From the NCBI RefSeq assembly GCF_030499535.1, contig NZ_JASTLB010000004.1:1-64000 (forward strand): DNA of 64,000 nt. Direction: 5' to 3'. Positions within the stretch are counted from its first letter, which is position 1; each line of letters opens with the position of its first letter. Source of the DNA: Streptomyces sp. TG1A-8. GTDB lineage: Bacteria; Actinomycetota; Actinomycetes; Streptomycetales; Streptomycetaceae. A model generated the notes under the pieces. The model saw only the letters and a program-made list of their open reading frames with translations, searched no databases and was not told where the DNA came from. The position numbers and the translations under genes are program-made. This document shows positions 16,833 through 25,903 of this stretch, piece after piece.

Positions 16833-17794
16833 CAGAGCATGTCTCCGTCGTCAGGTCCGTCGTAGTTGATGCCGGAGGCGACCTGGTGGCCGCCGTCGCT
16901 TTGAAGTGTGACCACGTCCTGATCCACATCCAGTTCCGCAGGGTCGGCTGCTTCGGGTAGCAGGAGGCGTTTGATGTCGTTCACGCACCGGTTCAGCAGG
17001 GAGGTTTCGTTGATGCGGTCTCGCAGTGCGCGACGAGTGCGGGGGCCGATGTCTTCCTCGTCCTGTGCGGCCACGTCGAAGGCGAGCGGAATGCCGATCT
17101 CGGTCTTGTAGAGGTCGGCGACGTCCAGGACGAAGGACAGTTCGTGGCCGGAGTGGATGAAGCCCAGGGCTGGGCTGCATCCCAGGGAGGTGACGACGGC
17201 ATGTGCGATGCCGTACATGCACTGGGCAGCGGCGGTGATGGCCTGATTGACAGCGTCACCGCTGCTGAAGTCGCCTGGAATGTAGTGGCGGCCGCGCCAG
17301 GGGACACCTGTGCGGGCAGCTTCGGCGCGGTAGCAGTCCTTGAGGCGTTTTCCTTCCCGGCCCAGCAGTTCGTGCCGGGTCAGGCGAGCGGGGTCCTCGT
17401 CCGGGAAGCGCAGCCGGTACATCTCGCGTGCCACGGCCAGACGGCTGCGCGGGTTGGCCCACTGCCGCGCCTGGGCCTCCATGAGGGCGGAGGAACGGCT
17501 GAGGGCGCGGCCGGATGCGTAGTAGCGCACGCCGTGTTCGCCGACCCAGCAGACCGCCGCACCGGTTTCGCCCAGCACGCTCATGGCCTGGTGGGTGACG
17601 CGCGTTCCGGGGCCGAGGAGAAGAGTGCCGATGGTCGCCGAGGGGATGTGGGTGGTGCCCTCCGCGTCCTGGGCGGTGATGGCGTTGGCGTCACGGTGCA
17701 CCGTGCAGCGCTCCAGGTAGACGAAGGAGAGGCGCTCGTCGGTGCGGGTGAGCTGGCGGGGGGTCAGTGCCGGGCGCCGGGAGACTGTGCTCAC
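16829..17794 (-). CDS. cas1e: CRISPR-associated integrase Cas1, type I-E
   Basis: The protein has 321 residues from the GTG at 17792-17794, which overlaps the cas6e stop (GTGA). Typical Cas1e segments are [57 protein letters not shown], GYxP-like [41 protein letters not shown] (metal-binding His/Asp) and a C-terminal variable tail. An in-frame extension upstream is an overlap with the cas6e region and is rejected. With cas2 it forms an intact adaptation module. Confidence 0.93.
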   Translation of the reverse strand: MSTVSRRPALTPRQLTRTDERLSFVYLERCTVHRDANAITAQDAEGTTHIPSATIGTLLLGPGTRVTHQAMSVLGETGAAVCWVGEHGVRYYASGRALSRSSALMEAQARQWANPRSRLAVAREMYRLRFPDEDPARLTRHELLGREGKRLKDCYRAEAARTGVPWRGRHYIPGDFSSGDAVNQAITAAAQCMYGIAHAVVTSLGCSPALGFIHSGHELSFVLDVADLYKTEIGIPLAFDVAAQDEEDIGPRTRRALRDRINETSLLNRCVNDIKRLLLPEAADPAELDVDQDVVTLQSDGGHQVASGINYDGPDDGDMLW

Positions 17795-18091
17795 GGCGCC
17801 TGCCGGCCGGGTTGGGCGAGGGGGGCCAGGGTGAGCAGGCCGCAGCCGTAGGCACGGGCCCGGCCGATGCCCTGGGTGAGGGCGCGGCGCAGGGCGTCGG
17901 GGTCGGTGACCTCCAGCCGTCCTTCGAAGGTGACGGTGACGACGGTGACCGGTTTGTCCTGACGGCTGCCGGAGCCGCGGGACTTGTCGAAGGAGAGGGA
18001 CCGCGTGTCCTGTACGGCCAGCTCGTAGCGGTCGCCGGGGCGGGGGCGCTTGTGGTGGGTCGTGCCCTCGGGCAGGAGCCACCGGTCGGAC
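17791..18091 (-). pseudogene. cas6e: cas6e C-terminal fragment fused to a relaxase fragment
   Basis: The last 100 or so codons match the Cas6e (Cse3) C-terminal RAMP domain: [55 protein letters not shown] and the glycine-rich loop [18 protein letters not shown]. The N-terminal domain, which carries the catalytic residues for crRNA processing, is absent. Upstream of about 18091 the same frame continues into relaxase sequence, so the two are fused in frame. No cas3, cse1, cse2, cas7 or cas5 is present upstream. Confidence 0.85.
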
Positions 18092-18854
18092 ACCTCCTCC
18101 ATGAAGTACAGGAGGTAGAGGGTGTCGGCGGCGACGATGTGGGCCATCAGCGAGTCCGCCGACAGGTTGCCCCACGTCCCCTTGTCATCCGGCCGCCGGG
18201 CACGGATCGACACCACCGCATGATCGTGAAGAAGCGGCTTCGACTCGGCAGCTCTCGACTCGTAGTGCCGGAACACCGCGACGATCAGCCCATCCCGGAC
18301 CGGCTTGCGGATCTTGCCGCCGCTCCTCCAGCGGATCTCCGCGACCGAAGCCTCAAACCACGCCAGCGTCTTGTCCCTGGCAATGTCCTGCCACAGCTCC
18401 AGCACCAACCGCGTCTCGTCATCCCCGAGCGCCCACGCGATGTGTGCCGTCGACGGCGCCCGGAACACCAGGTCCATAGCTAGCCAGGGCGTCCGTTCCT
18501 TGGCCTTGTCGGTCTTCGGTGAGCGGTTGTGCTCGATGGGCCTGCCCAGCACGGTCGCCCGCCGCGCCTTCGCCGGATCGTCGCCCGCTTCCAGGCGCTC
18601 ACGCTCGATCCGGTCGGCATCCGGGTGCCGGCCTTCCCCAGGAGCAGTTCCGCTTGCCGCTCGGTCACCACATCCCCGGCCTTGAGGCCGACCGCGGCCA
18701 GGCCCCGCCCCTTCCACACGCCGGGCGGGACACCGGCTTCGTCCTGGGCGGAGCGCAGCGGCGTACCTGCGGGGCGGTGGTCGTCGCCGACCATCACGCC
18801 GCGGAAGAGATAGCGCCACCCGTTTCCCGGGCGGACGTCCGCTTTGCTGATCAT
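18092..18854 (-). pseudogene. MobF-type relaxase N-terminal fragment, frameshifted
   Basis: It starts at ATG 18854 ([20 protein letters not shown]). The segments [78 protein letters not shown] (metal-binding His region) and [25 protein letters not shown] are those of TrwC/TraI-type relaxases of actinomycete conjugative elements. One base is missing near 18625, so the start and the body are in different frames. The frame is then cut at about 18092 by fusion to cas6e. The helicase part is missing. Confidence 0.8.
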
Positions 18855-19042
18855 CGGCCTATGGAACCCCGGCGCTGACCTGCGGAAAAGCGCGATCGGG
18901 GGTACTTCCCGCCAGGCGGGAGGCCATCACCAAGTCTTTACCGCAGGGCCCGCCAGGCGGGCCGCCGCGACAGCCCGAGACGGTAAGCCGCCGCACGCAC
19001 GGAGGGCTCCGTGCTTCCCCGGCGGGGAATCGTGCGCCGACG
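18855..19042. other. Palindrome-rich region upstream of the relaxase, candidate oriT relic
   Basis: The 190 bp before the relaxase start hold CCCGCCAGGCGGG (18908-18920), GCCCGCCAGGCGGGC (18948-18962) and GCACGGAG-GG-CTCCGTGC (18997-19014). Repeated palindromes next to a relaxase gene are typical of transfer origins, but no nic site was recognised. Confidence 0.35.
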
Positions 19043-20152
19043 TATTGATCAGAAACTTATGGGGTTCTCGTCCAGGACGTAGCGGACGTGCGGGCCGCCG
19101 AAGTAGCCGCGGACGATGTGCGGCTGACGCTGGCGTTGGCGGAAGAAGCGGCGGGTCTCGGCGGTGAGTTCGGCCTGATCACGGGCTCGGTGCTGCCGGG
19201 GCAGGCTGTGCTTGAGGTCGGCGTTGACCAGTTCGTCGGGGTTCAGCTCGGGTGAGTACGGCGGCAGGAAGTGCGGTTCGACGTCGTCGGGGTGGGCGGC
19301 GAGCCAGTCGCGGACCTTCTTGGAGCGGTGGGCGCGGTGCCCGTCGGCCACGAGGTGGACCTTGTGGTCGACGTGGCCGGCGAGCCGGTCCAGGAAGCGG
19401 CACATCACCTCGGCGGTGAAGTGCTCGGTGAAGACCATGAAGTGCATCCGGCCCCTGGTGCTGATCGCCGACATCGCGTTGACCGAGAACCGGTTCCCGC
19501 TCCGCCGCACCACGGGCGTCTTCCCCTTCTCTTCCCAGGTGCGGCCGGTGACCTGGTCGGATCGGATGCCGACCTGGTCGGCGAAGAGGATCTCACCGCC
19601 TTCGGCCTTCGCCTTCGCTCGGATCTGCGGCCAGGTCTCCTAATGCCAGCGCGCCACGGCCTGCGGGTCCTGCTCGACGGCCCGTTTGTCCGGACGCTGG
19701 AAGGACAGCCCCCAACGCCTGAGGTACTTGCCCACCCCCACCTCGGTCAGCCGCACCCGGTACAGCTTCGCGATCAGCTCGCCCACCAGCCGCCGCGTCC
19801 ACAGCTGTCCGCTCAGTCCCACGTCACAGGGCCGGTGATCGAAGACCGCCTGCCGCACCGCGTCCTGCCCGGCCTCCCCGAGCACCTGGTGGACCCCGAC
19901 CGGCTTGCCCCGCGGCCGCATGACCAGCGCCCCACGGCCACCGGCCTGCCACTTCGCCCACCACCCGTCGACCGCCTTCAGCGACACCCCGAAGACCGCC
20001 GCCACGTCCTCACGGTCCCGCCCCGCCACCAACGCGGCCACCGCCCGCAGCCGCAGGGCCTCCTGCGCCGACGGCGACAGATGCCGCGCGTCCCCCACCA
20101 GATCGCTCACACCCCACCAACAACCCAGAACCCAAACCGTTTCGCATCAATA
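19043..20152 (-). mobile_element. IS630-family element
   Basis: Inverted ends read TATTGAT-2N-GAAAC on the left, with the complementary ATCAATA at 20146-20152. TA dinucleotides at both tips fit the TA target of the IS630/Tc1 group. One transposase gene is inside. Confidence 0.75.
19049..20110 (-). pseudogene. IS630-family transposase with one amber codon
   Basis: The frame (353 codons) has the N-terminal HTH (LSPSAQEALRLRAVAALVAG, DVAAVFGVSLKAVDGWWAKW), a linker, and the DDE core with ADQVGIRSDQ, LVADGHRAHRSKKVRDWL and LPPYSPELNPDELVNADLK. A TAG at 19640-19642 interrupts it after RWH, where a Glu codon is expected in RWH-E-ETWPQ. Both halves are in the same frame, and no other lesion is visible. 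Confidence 0.85.
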
Positions 20153-20179
20153 GAGCTTCTTAGCGTGTCCGGAGGAAGG

Positions 20180-20923
20180 TCAGGCGGCCACGCCACGGCT
20201 CCTCAGCAGGGCGGTGTATGCGGCTTCGGCAGCGCGGCCCTCGAGAGTTCCGGGCGGGGTGTGGGACAAGAACGCGTCGGTGTTCCCGTGGTGCAAGATC
20301 TTTCCGCTGTACATGACGGTGACGTGGTCCGCCTCCTCTGCGAGGTCGGCGACGTCGTGTGTGGACAGCAGGACCCGCACGTCATCGGTCAGCCCGCGCA
20401 GGATGTCGCGGAACACGCGGCGCTGGTAAGGGTCCATTCCGGCGGTGGGCTCGTCCAGCAGCAGGACCCGTGCACCGTGTACGAGTGCCCCGGCGACGCC
20501 GACGCGTCGCAGTTGGCCGCCGGAGAGCCGGTTGGTGCGTGTGTCGGTTTTGTCGGCCAAGTCGACGCGCATCAGGGCCTTACGGGCCTGCTTCCATGCG
20601 TCGGTACGGTTCATGCCCTTGAGCCATCCGATGTAGGCGACGTACTCACGCGCTGTGAGCGTGGGCATGGGCACGATGTCTTGCGGCATCCAGGCCACGG
20701 CCCGCCGATACTCGGTGGTGCCCGCCGGCGCGCCGTCCAGGGTCACGTGTCCCTTCTGCGGACTGGTTACCGAGGCCGCGACCTTCAGCAGGGTGGATTT
20801 GCCTGCTCCGTTGGGACCGAGCAGAACGGTGAGGCCTTCTGGCAGGGCGTAGGAGAAGTCCTCCAGAACCGGCTGCTTCCAGCGCCGATAGCCGTAAGTG
20901 CAGTTGCTAAGTTTCAGTGTCAC
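20180..20923 (-). CDS. ABC transporter ATP-binding protein
   Basis: The 247-residue ATPase has Walker A GPNGAGKST, Q-loop WMPQD, signature LSGGQLRR, Walker B VLLLDEPTAGMD and H-loop STHD. It starts at GTG (20921-20923), overlapping the stop of the upstream membrane gene (GTGA). An upstream in-frame extension is out of context and rejected. It forms an exporter with the two membrane proteins of the operon; a bacteriocin, peptide or lipid substrate is possible but not shown. Confidence 0.93.
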   Translation of the reverse strand: MTLKLSNCTYGYRRWKQPVLEDFSYALPEGLTVLLGPNGAGKSTLLKVAASVTSPQKGHVTLDGAPAGTTEYRRAVAWMPQDIVPMPTLTAREYVAYIGWLKGMNRTDAWKQARKALMRVDLADKTDTRTNRLSGGQLRRVGVAGALVHGARVLLLDEPTAGMDPYQRRVFRDILRGLTDDVRVLLSTHDVADLAEEADHVTVMYSGKILHHGNTDAFLSHTPPGTLEGRAAEAAYTALLRSRGVAA

Positions 20924-21498
20924 GCTGTTTTCCTCGACGAACGGATCTGGGCGGCGAGGCCGATGGCGAACACCACCAGGGAGGCGGCTGCCGCGAACAT
21001 ACTGTCCGCGGGGAGCGCAATGATGGTCCAGGAGCGCGGCAGGTTCCCGCGAAACCCGATGACTGCGACGGTGACCAGCCATCCCACGGGCACCATCACC
21101 GCCGCTTGGCCGGCCCCTGCGCGTGCGAGCAGCATCAGGCCGGTCAGGAACACCGCGTTGCGGCCTCCGGTCGCGGCTGTGGACGATTCCTGCACGCAGG
21201 CGACGAGAGCGCTGCACAGCAGGGCGGCGGTCATGACTGTGATGACCAGTGCATTGTCGAGCCGCGTCATGGACCGAACTCCGGAGACCTCCGCTGCGGG
21301 CAGCCGGGACTCCAAAGCCGCCATCAAGAAGGCGAGCAGGGGGACAGGGACGAATAGAGAGAGTGCGACCCGACCGCTGCCGGTGACGGCCGGCAACAGA
21401 ACCGTGGTGTCCTGCACCGCGTATAGGGCGCTGCCGAAGACGGCCAGGGCAAGCGGTAACAGCAGGTGTCCTCGGCGGGCTTTGAACCACCACCTCAC
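20920..21498 (-). CDS. Integral membrane protein of the ABC operon
   Basis: The 192-residue protein has about five to six hydrophobic helices and starts at GTG 21496-21498, overlapping the upstream gene by GTGA. It is coupled at its other end to the ATPase gene. It is probably one half of the permease. No named family was recognised. Confidence 0.75.
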   Translation of the reverse strand: MRWWFKARRGHLLLPLALAVFGSALYAVQDTTVLLPAVTGSGRVALSLFVPVPLLAFLMAALESRLPAAEVSGVRSMTRLDNALVITVMTAALLCSALVACVQESSTAATGGRNAVFLTGLMLLARAGAGQAAVMVPVGWLVTVAVIGFRGNLPRSWTIIALPADSMFAAAASLVVFAIGLAAQIRSSRKTA

Positions 21499-22775
21499 GA
21501 TTTTTTCGCCTCACACGTGTCGAGCGTCCGCCTGATCCACTTGGCCTGTTCGGTTCGCGGCTCGGTCAGTACACGGTTGACGTCCGCTCGTACCTGCCTT
21601 TCCAGTTCCACAGTCACGGGATCCCGGCCTTCCTGCTTCCGGCGCTGCCGGTATGCCTTCTCCTGGCCGGTCTTCACCGCCCCCCACAACCAGGCTGAGT
21701 GGGCAGCCCGTGCGCTTACCTGCTCACAGCGGAAGTGCAGGGCCCGCACCATCACCTGATAAGCCGCATTGCCATTCCTCACCGGACTGATCAGCATCAT
21801 GCGCCACACCGCGTCCGTGGAACCCTTTTGCCGACGCCCGTCCACATAGCTGTCGGTGATCAGACGAGGTTCTGTCGAGATCGCCCCGGCCACACGCAAC
21901 GCGCGTAATGCCTTCGCGGTGTCGTGCTGGGCCTTGGACAGGTAGCGGGCATCGAACTCCGGTACACACATGCGAGGCGCGCTGCCCGCGCACGCCATCA
22001 CCACGTGACCAGCGGTCAAGGGCGGAGTGTGCGGCCAGTCGACAGCTGTGCGGTAGGCCCCCAAAACGCCGCTCACAGCGACCACGGCCGCGCATACAAC
22101 GCGGAGCACGCGCCCCCCATAAGGCAGCCAAAGGATCATCAGCCCGGTAGCTATTCCGCCTGCCAGCAGCACGGGCACCGCCGCCGTGATGAGATCAGGC
22201 ACCTCTCCGAAACCGACGGAGCCGAACTGGCCGGAGACATGACGAGGCCAGTAGGGCAGCACAGCCCTGGTAAAGGCGACGGTGACCCAGTCAATCACAG
22301 CCAGGATCGGCGTGGCGATGGTGCGGGGAACCCAGCAGCCGACGGCGAACCCGATAATGGCGTGCGCGACGCACAGCACCATCGCGGCGAGCGGCAGCCG
22401 CAGACTATCGAGGCTGGGCATCGTCTCCGATCGCACGAGAGAAATCGCCGGAGGAAGCAGCAGAACAGACCAACTGAGCACAATTACCGGGGCCAAAGAA
22501 TTCGCCGCGATCCGATAGCGAGAACGAGCCGGAGCCAGCGCCCATACCCGCGCGCCCCTCAGACGCCCACTCTCCCAGCAGGAAAGCGCCGCCGCCACCG
22601 CATAAGCCAATGCGTAAAGAGTCGTGAGCGGCTCTGCGACAATAGTCGGCGCATAATGATAGTAACTCGAAAGAGGAGCCTGTTCACCTACCGCGTAATA
22701 CAGCAACGTCAAGAGGAGAACGGCAGGGGCAGACCATCGGACGCTACCGCTGCGCAGGCTGGTGGTGAATTTCAT
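21495..22775 (-). CDS. Large membrane protein of the ABC operon with C-terminal soluble domain
   Basis: The 426-residue protein has about six helices in residues 1-250, including segments similar to ABC-2 type permeases, followed by a soluble part with two Cys-containing stretches (VVMACAGSAPRMCVPEFDARYL). It is the first gene of a coupled three-gene operon with a membrane partner and an ATPase. The mixed permease/soluble layout is seen in actinomycete exporters with unassigned function. The 68 bp upstream contain a direct repeat of GAGTACCCC. Confidence 0.7.
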   Translation of the reverse strand: MKFTTSLRSGSVRWSAPAVLLLTLLYYAVGEQAPLSSYYHYAPTIVAEPLTTLYALAYAVAAALSCWESGRLRGARVWALAPARSRYRIAANSLAPVIVLSWSVLLLPPAISLVRSETMPSLDSLRLPLAAMVLCVAHAIIGFAVGCWVPRTIATPILAVIDWVTVAFTRAVLPYWPRHVSGQFGSVGFGEVPDLITAAVPVLLAGGIATGLMILWLPYGGRVLRVVCAAVVAVSGVLGAYRTAVDWPHTPPLTAGHVVMACAGSAPRMCVPEFDARYLSKAQHDTAKALRALRVAGAISTEPRLITDSYVDGRRQKGSTDAVWRMMLISPVRNGNAAYQVMVRALHFRCEQVSARAAHSAWLWGAVKTGQEKAYRQRRKQEGRDPVTVELERQVRADVNRVLTEPRTEQAKWIRRTLDTCEAKKS

Positions 22776-22843
22776 TGAGTCTCACTGAACCGCTCGTCGG
22801 CCGGGCGGAGTACCCCAGTGGAGTACCCCGAAGGACTGTAACC

Positions 22844-23266
22844 TCAGCCGTCGGCTTCGGTAGTGTCCACCGTTAGCGAACTCACGCTCAGTTGTTGTCC
22901 AAAGGTAGAGCCGCCGATTGCCATGATCTGAAAATAATAGTCACGCACGCCGGACGGAAGATCAGTCCACTCGCCATTTCTGGCACCTCCGCTGAAACAA
23001 GCGGTGAAGGTCTTTTTGTCGTAGGACTCGTCGGGTTGAAGCGGGATGTCGTTGAAAACCTGCACGTCAGTACTCTTAGAGCCGTCAGTAGTGCAGCCGT
23101 GGAAAGTGATCTGCGAGTAAAGTTCGTCCGACCAGCGTCGGGACTGAAATCCCACGCTGGCGGCACTTATCGAGCTGCTCCAGCTAGCTTCGGCGAAGGG
23201 AGCTAACGCGAGAATGACTACTGCAGCCGTGCCGATGACCATGGAGATACGCGCACTGTTTTTCAT
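22844..23266 (-). CDS. Small secreted protein upstream of the ABC operon
   Basis: The 140-residue protein has a clear signal peptide (MKNSARISMVIGTAAVVILAL...AEA-S) and a Ser-rich mature part with two Cys residues (FHGCTTDG and TACFSGG), perhaps one disulfide in a beta-rich fold. It is preceded by AAAAGGACGGG, a good Shine-Dalgarno. It lies on the same strand and 68 bp upstream of the ABC genes. No family was recognised; it could be a substrate-linked or cell-surface protein. Confidence 0.7.
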   Translation of the reverse strand: MKNSARISMVIGTAAVVILALAPFAEASWSSSISAASVGFQSRRWSDELYSQITFHGCTTDGSKSTDVQVFNDIPLQPDESYDKKTFTACFSGGARNGEWTDLPSGVRDYYFQIMAIGGSTFGQQLSVSSLTVDTTEADG

Positions 23267-23590
23267 TTTTCCCGTCCTTTTTGGTGTTAGGTGTCGAGAC
23301 AGGTAGCCGCCGAGAAAAACCCCTCAACATGCCCCTCCCTCGCGCGACTAAGGAGCCGTAGACCCGATTGGGAAAATATCAGCGCCGTTCACAGAACGTC
23401 AACTTACATTTGATCGTTAGTGGCATATTACTCGTCACCTATGTAACCTTCTGGGCTTGTTGTGCCGCGGGGAAGAGGCCGAAATAGTCATGTTGTGACC
23501 GTGTATCGGGTGCGCATCAGTGGAGTGGCTGGCAGTCGCTGGCGGCTGATTTTCGCTATATTTTCACTGATTGCGGCGGGGAGAGTGACT
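23267..23590. other. Non-coding gap
   Basis: The 320 bp, relatively AT-rich for this window, hold no convincing ORF. They presumably carry the promoter of the secreted-protein/ABC operon. No clear hexamers, RNA gene or repeat was identified. Confidence 0.4.
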
Positions 23591-24469
23591 GAGACGATGT
23601 CTCATGTGGTGAGTTTTGCGGGCTTCTTGTAGCAGGTGAGAGTGGCAGCGAGACCGAGGAAGGCGAGGAAGTGGGAGCCCTTTCGCTCGTACCGGATGGT
23701 GAGTCTGCGGTAGTCGAACAGCCAGGCGATCGGCTGCTCGATCTTCCAGCGGTGTCGGCCGGGGCGCTCGCCCGACTCGATCCCGGGCCGTGCGATGCGT
23801 GGGAGGAGTCCGTGTTCGCGCAGCCAGGCGTGGTGTTCGGCGCAGAAGTACGCTTTGTCGGGGCGAGTTTGACGGGGTGGCGGCGCCGGGGACCGCGTTG
23901 GGAGCGGACCGCGGGTATGCCGCGGACCAGGGGCTTGAGTGCCAGGCTGTGGTGGGTGTTCGCGCCGGACACCGCGACGGCGAGCGGGATGCCCTGAGCC
24001 TTGGACAGGACGTGCAGTTTGCTGCCCTTTTCGCCCCGATCGACCGGGTTCGGCCCGGTCAGCGGGTCCCCCTTTTCGCCCGGACCGAGGCCGCGTCGAC
24101 GATCGCCGAGGCCCAGTCCAGCTCACCCCGTGCGCCGAGTTCGTCCAGGACCGCTCGGTGCAGACGGCGCCACAGCCCGGCCCGGGTCCACACGGTGAAC
24201 CGGCGATGCGCCGTCGCGGGCGAGACGCCGAACGTCTCCGGCAGATGCCGCCAGGCACACCCGCCGGTCAGTACGTACACGACCGCCGTGAACACCGCGC
24301 GCTCCTCACGCGGAGCGGTTCCACCACCCTGCGGACGCGTGCTGAACGACGGCAGCAATGGAGCGGCCAGCTCCCACAAACCATCCGGGACCAGCCGCTG
24401 TGACAGATCGACACCCACGAGCAGCAATGATGCCGCACCTCACGACATCACCACATGAGACATCCTCTC
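23591..24469 (-). mobile_element. IS5-family element type 2, copy 1
   Basis: The inverted ends read GAGACGATGTCTCATGTGG and, reversed from the right, GAGAGGATGTCTCATGTGG. The inverted match extends slightly further outward. It is about 880 bp and close to copy 2 at 33981-34856, in the same orientation. A clean target duplication is not evident here. Confidence 0.8.
23602..24427 (-). pseudogene. IS5-family type 2 transposase, broken
   Basis: The N-terminal frame (24059-24427, MLLVGVDLSQRLVPDGLWEL, GGCAWRHLPETFGVS) is intact up to VRAKRGTR. The rest should follow in the -1 frame through the A/G-rich GCGAAAAGGGGGACC site. In this copy one base is missing near 23865 (GTCGGGGCGAG instead of GCCGGCGCGGAG in copy 2), so the downstream frame shifts before the catalytic-Glu region and the gene is dead. 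Confidence 0.8.
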
Positions 24470-24817
24470 AGTCTGGGCAACGACGACACGTTCGCCCATG
24501 AGGATGCGCGGTTCGAACGGCATCGCGCTGGACGCGCGGTCGCGGGTAGCCCGGGAGGACGGCGGCACCCCAGAGCGCCGGGACATCGGCGCGGCCCTGA
24601 AGGGGCGGCACAACCCAAGTTCAGCTTCGGCGGGGAGCTGGCGTCCCAGCGCGGGCCTGCTACCGCTACTTGCAGCGGAGGAACGTCCACACCTTCCAAG
24701 GATATGCCTCACCAAGTGGCCACCATTGCCCGAGAGTTGGGATCGATCTGACGGCTGACCATCTGCTGTCAGCGAATCCGCCTGGCCGCGCGGTGATCCC
24801 GGTGCTTGTGTGTCGGT
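24470..24817. other. Gap without an assignable gene
   Basis: About 350 bp with open frames on both strands but no recognisable protein, no good Shine-Dalgarno and no RNA. It may contain a remnant of host sequence disrupted by the IS5 element. Confidence 0.3.
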
Positions 24818-25804
24818 ATGGAGATCCTGGTTCTGGGCGGAACGGCATGGGTGGCTCGGGAGCTGTCGCGGCAGGCGATCGAACGTGGTCATCGGGTGAC
24901 CTGCCTCGCGCGTGGCGAGAGCGGAGAAGTCACGGACGGAGCGACACTGGTCGCCGCCGACCGGCGCGATCCGTCGGCGTACGAGCCCTTGCTCGACCGC
25001 GTATGGGACGCGGTCGTCGAGGTGTCATGGCAGCCGGGCTTCGTTCGTGGAGCGCTCGACGTGCTGGGCAGCAAGGCCGGGCACTGGGTATACGTCTCGT
25101 CCGGCAACGCCTACGCATCCCACGCCACGCCGGGGGCGGACGAGGCCGCGGCCCTGCTCACGCCGACCGACCGGAGCGAGGTCAACCGCGAGTTGTACGG
25201 CGAAGCGAAGGTCGCCTGCGAGCAGGCGTCGACGGCCGCTGTGGGCGACCGCCTCCTCATCGCACGAGCCGGACTCATCGGCGGCCCGGGCGATCACAGC
25301 GGGCGCTCCGGCTACTGGGTCGCCCGCGCCGCACGCGATCCGCGAGGGCCGATGCTGATCCCCGACACACCGGCCATGCCCACCCAGGTGGTCGACGTGC
25401 GGGACCTTACCTCCTGGCTGCTCGACGCCGCGGAGACGGGAACCACCGGTACATACAACGCCGTCGGCCCGATCGTTCCGTTCGAAGAGTGGATCGAGCT
25501 GTCCCGCGCCACCGGCGGGCACACCGGCCCGGTGGTCACCGCCGAATCGGCGTGGCTGCTCGCCAACGGCGTGGCCCAGTACATGGGGTCCGAATCGCTG
25601 GCGATGTGGCTGGTCGAGCCGGGCTGTGAAGGGTGGTCGGCCCGGGACGGGTCCTCGGCGCGCGCCGCGGGCCTGCGTCACCGACCCCGGGCGGAGATGC
25701 TGGCCGACACGCTGCGCTGGGAACGCGAGCAGGGGCTGGACCGGGAACGGCGCGCAGGCCTCAGCGCACAGCGCGAGCGCGAGTTGCTCGACGTCCTCGG
25801 CTGA
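24818..25804 (+). CDS. NAD-dependent epimerase/dehydratase (extended SDR)
   Basis: The protein has 328 residues from the ATG at 24818 ([20 protein letters not shown]), which places the Rossmann GGTxxVA motif at residues 7-13 as expected. An ATG four codons upstream is also possible. The active-site region is VYVSSGNAY followed by YGEAKVACE (YxxxK). The C-terminal part ([17 protein letters not shown]) is typical of reductases acting on nucleotide sugars or small metabolites. It stands alone between IS elements, so the pathway is unclear. Confidence 0.85.
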   Translation: MEILVLGGTAWVARELSRQAIERGHRVTCLARGESGEVTDGATLVAADRRDPSAYEPLLDRVWDAVVEVSWQPGFVRGALDVLGSKAGHWVYVSSGNAYASHATPGADEAAALLTPTDRSEVNRELYGEAKVACEQASTAAVGDRLLIARAGLIGGPGDHSGRSGYWVARAARDPRGPMLIPDTPAMPTQVVDVRDLTSWLLDAAETGTTGTYNAVGPIVPFEEWIELSRATGGHTGPVVTAESAWLLANGVAQYMGSESLAMWLVEPGCEGWSARDGSSARAAGLRHRPRAEMLADTLRWEREQGLDRERRAGLSAQRERELLDVLG

Positions 25805-25903
25805 CGGCGCTGGACCGGTCTCGCACACCCGAGCGTCTGTACGGACGCCTTCCGTTCTGACTTCGCGATCTCGTGGTGGGCCCGGCCGAGAACCGGTACG
25901 GCC

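Noticed and set aside
16829..18175. Longer Cas1 starting at 18175
   Set aside because: The extension overlaps cas6e/relaxase codons in another frame; the GTG at 17794 coupled to the cas6e stop fits the family start.
20180..21514. 444-residue version of the ABC ATPase
   Set aside because: The N-terminal 195 residues are the other-frame shadow of the membrane gene at 20920-21498; the ATPase starts at 20923.
24440..24892. Minus-strand frame beside the IS5 copy
   Set aside because: No recognisable motifs, biased towards Arg/Pro/Ser as in non-coding high-GC frames.
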